Below are positions 6,793-9,590 of a stretch of 9,590 bases of DNA, piece by piece. Both the position numbers and the translations under genes were made by a program. A model generated the notes under the pieces. That model saw nothing but the letters and a program-made list of their open reading frames with translations. It was not told the DNA's origin and did not search any database. Source of the stretch: an uncultured Lachnospiraceae bacterium (GTDB lineage: Bacteria; Bacillota; Clostridia; Lachnospirales; Lachnospiraceae); NCBI GenBank assembly GCA_934371475.1, contig CAKRNX010000081.1, positions 1 through 9,590 of the forward strand, written 5' to 3'. The number at the start of each line of letters is the position of its first letter. Positions within the stretch are counted from its first letter, which is position 1.

Positions 6793-8298
6793 ATGGATCA
6801 ATATATTATGGCGCTGGATCAGGGGACAACGAGCTCGCGCTGTATCCTGTTTGACAGAGAAGGAAAGATCTGCAGTGTGGCGCAGAGAGAGTTTCGGCAG
6901 ATTTTTCCAAAACCGGGATGGGTAGAGCATGATCCCATGGACATCTGGTCCACACAGATCGGAGTGGCAGCGGAGGCCATGGGAAAAATCGGCGCGGGGC
7001 CGGAAAACATTGCGGCGATCGGGATTACCAATCAGAGAGAGACAACGATTGTCTGGGAAAAAGAGACGGGGCGGCCGATCTGCAATGCCATTGTCTGGCA
7101 GTGCAGGAGAACCTCCCAGATGATAGATGAATTAAAGGAAGAGGGCTTTGATGAGGTGATCCGCAGCAGGACAGGACTGATCCCGGATGCCTATTTTTCC
7201 GGAACCAAGCTGAAATGGATCCTGGATCATGTGGAGGGAGCCAGAGAACGGGCCAGACGGGGCGAACTTCTTTTTGGAACGGTAGATACGTGGCTGATCT
7301 GGAATCTGACAGACCGGAAGATCCATGTGACTGATTATACAAATGCGTCCAGAACAATGATGTTTGACATCCACAGGCTGGAGTGGGATAAAGAAATTTT
7401 GGAGAAACTGGATATTCCGGAACAGATGCTTCCCGGAGTGTGTCCTTCCAGCTGTATTTACGGGTACACAAAGGACTGCCTGATCGGTGATGGTATCCCG
7501 ATTGCCGGTGCGGCTGGAGATCAGCAGGCGGCGCTGTTCGGTCAGTGCTGCTTTGAATCAGGCGATGCAAAAAATACATATGGAACAGGCTGTTTTCTGC
7601 TGATGAATACAGGAAAAAATGCGGTAACATCCAGCAACGGCCTGCTGACCACAATTGCGGCAAGTGTGGAAAAAAACAGCGTCAGTTATGCGCTGGAAGG
7701 CAGCGTATTCGTAGCGGGAGCAGCAGTCCAGTGGCTAAGGGATGAGCTGCATCTGGTAGACAGTGCTGCAGAAACAGAGCGTTACTGCAATGCTGTGCAG
7801 GATACGAATGGTGTCTATGTGGTACCGGCGTTTACCGGTCTTGGAGCGCCGTACTGGGATCAGTATGCAAGAGGAACCATTGTGGGCCTGACCCGGGGTG
7901 TAAAGCGTGAGCATCTGATCAGAGCTACCGTTGAGTCCTTGGCATTTCAGACTGCGGATGTAATCGAAGCGATGGAAGCGGACTCAGGGATTCGGCTGAA
8001 TGAGTTGAAGGTGGACGGCGGCGCATGCGCGAATGATTTTCTGATGCAGTTCCAGTCGGATATCCTGTCGGCTACGGTACGGCGGCCTAAATGTATTGAG
8101 ACAACTGCCATGGGGGCCGCCTATCTGGCCGGACTGGCAGTCGGATACTGGACGGACACGGAACAGATCCGCCAGAACTGGGCGCTGGAGCATGTGTTTG
8201 AGCCGAATATGGAGCACACCCGCAGAGAAAAAGAACTGCGGCAGTGGAAAAAAGCGGTACGCTACTCTTTTGGATGGGCGAAGGAAGAGCAGGAGTAA
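6793..8298 (+). CDS. glpK: Glycerol kinase
   Basis: Phosphorylates glycerol to sn-glycerol 3-phosphate with ATP, the entry step of glycerol use, in the cytoplasm. The 501 residues match the usual 495-505. ALDQGTTSSR (7-16) is the first phosphate-binding loop, NQRE (80-83) and AIVWQCRRT (99-107) line the glycerol site, and D243 in AGDQQAALFGQ is the likely catalytic base. GTGCFLL (264-270) and the DGGACANDFLMQFQSD block (408-423) bind ATP. Both FGGY signatures are present (134-146 and 361-381). In many Firmicutes a histidine near residue 230 is phosphorylated by HPr to activate the enzyme. Here that stretch reads YTKDCLIGDGIPIAG and has no histidine. The start is supported by AAGGAGGG just upstream. 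No glpF or glpD neighbours it. Confidence 0.97.
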   Translation: MDQYIMALDQGTTSSRCILFDREGKICSVAQREFRQIFPKPGWVEHDPMDIWSTQIGVAAEAMGKIGAGPENIAAIGITNQRETTIVWEKETGRPICNAIVWQCRRTSQMIDELKEEGFDEVIRSRTGLIPDAYFSGTKLKWILDHVEGARERARRGELLFGTVDTWLIWNLTDRKIHVTDYTNASRTMMFDIHRLEWDKEILEKLDIPEQMLPGVCPSSCIYGYTKDCLIGDGIPIAGAAGDQQAALFGQCCFESGDAKNTYGTGCFLLMNTGKNAVTSSNGLLTTIAASVEKNSVSYALEGSVFVAGAAVQWLRDELHLVDSAAETERYCNAVQDTNGVYVVPAFTGLGAPYWDQYARGTIVGLTRGVKREHLIRATVESLAFQTADVIEAMEADSGIRLNELKVDGGACANDFLMQFQSDILSATVRRPKCIETTAMGAAYLAGLAVGYWTDTEQIRQNWALEHVFEPNMEHTRREKELRQWKKAVRYSFGWAKEEQE

Positions 8299-8317
8299 AA
8301 TAAATTATGAAAAAATG

Positions 8318-8346
8318 TTGCATGTAATTTACGATTTTGTTAAAAT
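8318..8346 (+). promoter_or_regulatory. Predicted promoter of comEA-like gene
   Basis: TTGCAT (8318-8323) and TAAAAT (8341-8346) are separated by 17 bases, in a very AT-rich stretch just after glpK. The -35 matches the consensus at four of six positions and the -10 at five of six. Transcription would start near 8353, so the transcript would begin with the left arm of the inverted repeat described next. No glpK terminator is visible, so read-through from glpK is also possible. Confidence 0.65.
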
Positions 8347-8353
8347 AAATAAT

Positions 8354-8400
8354 TGCATAACGGGGGAAACCGCGGTTTTGAGACTGTGAGGTGTTATGCA
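8354..8400 (+). promoter_or_regulatory. Inverted repeat burying start codon of comEA-like gene
   Basis: TGCATAAC (8354-8361) pairs perfectly with GTTATGCA (8393-8400), extended by one G-U pair. The right arm contains the ATG start codon (8396-8398), and the ribosome site GAGG (8388-8391) lies just inside the stem. The loop holds a second self-complementary element, AAACCGCGGTTT. The left arm falls almost exactly at the predicted transcript 5' end. Control of translation, or a protein-binding site, is inferred; no known riboswitch class was recognised. Confidence 0.4.
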
Positions 8401-9145
8401 TCTGAAAAAAACAATTCAATATGCAACGGTAATGCTTCTTATATTGTCATGCCAGTGTACATGTCTGCTGACCGGATGCGGTTCCGGGGAGGAAACGTTT
8501 TCTGACGGGATAGCCTACAGAGATGAAACAGAAAATGAGCCATATACGGGTCAGGGCTTCCCGGAGCAGGAAGAAACTGGCGGGAGCGGGACTGCCTTTC
8601 CGGCAACAGGAACGGACACAGGATCAGATATGTCTTCTCCTGAAGCCGGGGAAGAGACAGACCAGCTGACAGAGGCTCGGATCGGGATCTATGTGTGCGG
8701 TGCGGTGGATATGCCCGGCGTGTATTATCTTGCACCTGATGCCAGAGTCTGCGAAGCGGTGGAAGCAGCGGGAGGTTTTCTGGAAGAAGCAGACCGCGAG
8801 TGGATCAACCAGGCAGCGTATCTGACAGACGGACAGATGATCCGGATTTATACGAGGAAAGAGACCGCTATGATGCGTGATAAGGGAGTTGCGGAAGGTT
8901 CGCTGCCTGATACGGGCGGTGCGGTGTTATCAGAAACAGATGCCGCAGATCAGGGAAAGATCAATCTGAATACGGCATCGACAGAAGATCTGATGTCATT
9001 GCCGGGCATTGGTCAGGCCAAAGCTGAGGCAATTATTTCTTACCGGGAACAGCAGGGCGGCTTTGGAGCCATAGAAGAGATTATGCAGATCAGCGGTATC
9101 AAGGAAGCAGTATTTTCGAAAATAAAGGACAGGATAACAGTCTGA
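8396..9145 (+). CDS. comEA: ComEA-like lipoprotein with SLBB and helix-hairpin-helix domains
   Basis: Probable surface DNA-binding protein of the ComEA family, which in competent bacteria receives incoming double-stranded DNA outside the membrane. The 249 residues start with basic MHLKK, a hydrophobic segment (about 10-25) and a lipobox LTGC with Cys28 as the lipidation site. An acidic, Gly/Thr/Ser-rich linker (about 29-93) follows. Next comes an SLBB domain (about 95-153, IGIYVCGAVDMPGVY) and a ComEA-type helix-hairpin-helix pair (188-249), with hairpins LPGIGQAKA (202-210) and ISGIKEAVF (232-240). Classical ComEA is held by a plain membrane helix, so the lipoprotein form is a variation. Additional Cys residues at 19, 21 and 23 lie within the signal peptide. 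comEB and comEC do not follow; a response regulator does. A role in uptake of DNA is inferred from the family only. Confidence 0.85.
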   Translation: MHLKKTIQYATVMLLILSCQCTCLLTGCGSGEETFSDGIAYRDETENEPYTGQGFPEQEETGGSGTAFPATGTDTGSDMSSPEAGEETDQLTEARIGIYVCGAVDMPGVYYLAPDARVCEAVEAAGGFLEEADREWINQAAYLTDGQMIRIYTRKETAMMRDKGVAEGSLPDTGGAVLSETDAADQGKINLNTASTEDLMSLPGIGQAKAEAIISYREQQGGFGAIEEIMQISGIKEAVFSKIKDRITV

Positions 9146-9157
9146 AGGAGTTAAAAG

Positions 9158-9590
9158 ATGGGAAAAAAAGTTCTGGTAGTCGATGATGAAAAACTGATTG
9201 TAAAGGGCATTCGTTTCAGCCTGGAGCAGGATGATATGGAGGTAGACTGCGCTTACGACGGAGAAGAGGCAGTGAAAAAAGCCAGGGAGAATGAGTACGA
9301 TATTATTCTTCTGGATCTGATGCTACCAAAGCTTGACGGGTTGCAGGTGTGCCAGCAGATCCGTGAATTTTCGGATGTGCCGATTGTCATGCTGACAGCC
9401 AAGGGAGATGATATGGACAAGATTCTGGGTCTTGAGTACGGTGCAGATGACTATATCACAAAGCCGTTCAATATTCTTGAGGTAAAGGCCAGGATTAAGG
9501 CAATCATCCGCCGGACCGCACAGAAAGCTGCCCCGGAGACCAAAGGCAAGATGGTGGAAGTGGGAGATCTTGTGCTGGACTGTGAAGGAC
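9158..9590 (+). CDS. OmpR/PhoB-family response regulator, 3' end outside window
   Basis: DNA-binding response regulator that would be phosphorylated by a partner histidine kinase. The 144 visible codons begin MGKKVLVVDDEKLIVKGI and cover the full receiver domain (about 3-117): acidic pair D9/D10, phospho-acceptor D53 in LLDLMLPKLDG, T80 in MLTA, Y99 and K102 in DDYITKPF. After a charged linker the start of a winged-helix output domain follows (MVEVGDLVLD, from about 133). The YGADDYITKPFNILEVKARIKAIIRR pattern is typical of the PhoB/WalR-like group. The start has AAGGAG (9145-9150) 7 bases upstream. Only 12 bases separate it from the comEA-like gene, so the two probably share a transcript. 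The cognate kinase most likely lies just beyond the window. The signal sensed cannot be told from this fragment. Confidence 0.93.
   Translation, partial: MGKKVLVVDDEKLIVKGIRFSLEQDDMEVDCAYDGEEAVKKARENEYDIILLDLMLPKLDGLQVCQQIREFSDVPIVMLTAKGDDMDKILGLEYGADDYITKPFNILEVKARIKAIIRRTAQKAAPETKGKMVEVGDLVLDCEG

Noticed and set aside
8345..8400. Possible riboswitch before the comEA-like gene (GGGGGAAACC resembles pieces of known classes)
   Set aside because: The leader after the predicted start point is only about 43 bases, too short for cyclic di-AMP or cyclic di-GMP aptamers, and the remaining consensus parts are absent.

Overview
This window looks like a chromosomal housekeeping segment from a moderate-GC Clostridia species, most likely family Lachnospiraceae. 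That placement is inferred from strong AGGAGG-type ribosome binding sites, a divergent argG / argCJBD layout, an arginine-inhibitable type of ArgB, a bifunctional type of ArgJ, and protein sequences of Gram-positive character. I see no mobile element, CRISPR array, tRNA or rRNA. I also see no convincing undescribed multi-gene system.

Region 1 (1-5997) is the arginine biosynthesis locus. argG (argininosuccinate synthase) runs leftward off the window edge. A 482-base intergenic region with promoters in both directions and ArgR-type sites separates it from a rightward argC-argJ-argB-argD operon. Together argJ, argB, argC and argD give the cyclic (acetyl-recycling) route from glutamate to ornithine, and argG acts later on citrulline. 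Ornithine carbamoyltransferase and argininosuccinate lyase are not in the window. A strong hairpin with a T-run (6061-6117) ends the operon.

Region 2 (6118-8298) holds a small five-helix membrane protein of the DUF606/YdcZ (DMT superfamily) type. Its start codon sits directly against the operon hairpin. A 240-base spacer with a good sigma-A-type promoter follows, and then a complete glycerol kinase gene, glpK. No glycerol facilitator or glycerol-3-phosphate dehydrogenase gene is adjacent.

Region 3 (8299-9590) begins with a near-consensus promoter and a short leader that can fold so that the start codon is in a stem. This leads into a ComEA-like lipoprotein (SLBB plus helix-hairpin-helix DNA-binding domains). 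Twelve bases later an OmpR/PhoB-type response regulator begins and runs off the right edge. The two are probably co-transcribed.

The points most worth a second look are regulatory: the terminator that also carries the ribosome binding site of the next gene, the start-codon hairpin before the comEA-like gene, and the divergent arg control region. Protein-level oddities are the Cys-Thr cleavage junction of ArgJ, the apparent lack of the HPr-phosphorylated histidine in GlpK, and the lipoprotein form of ComEA.
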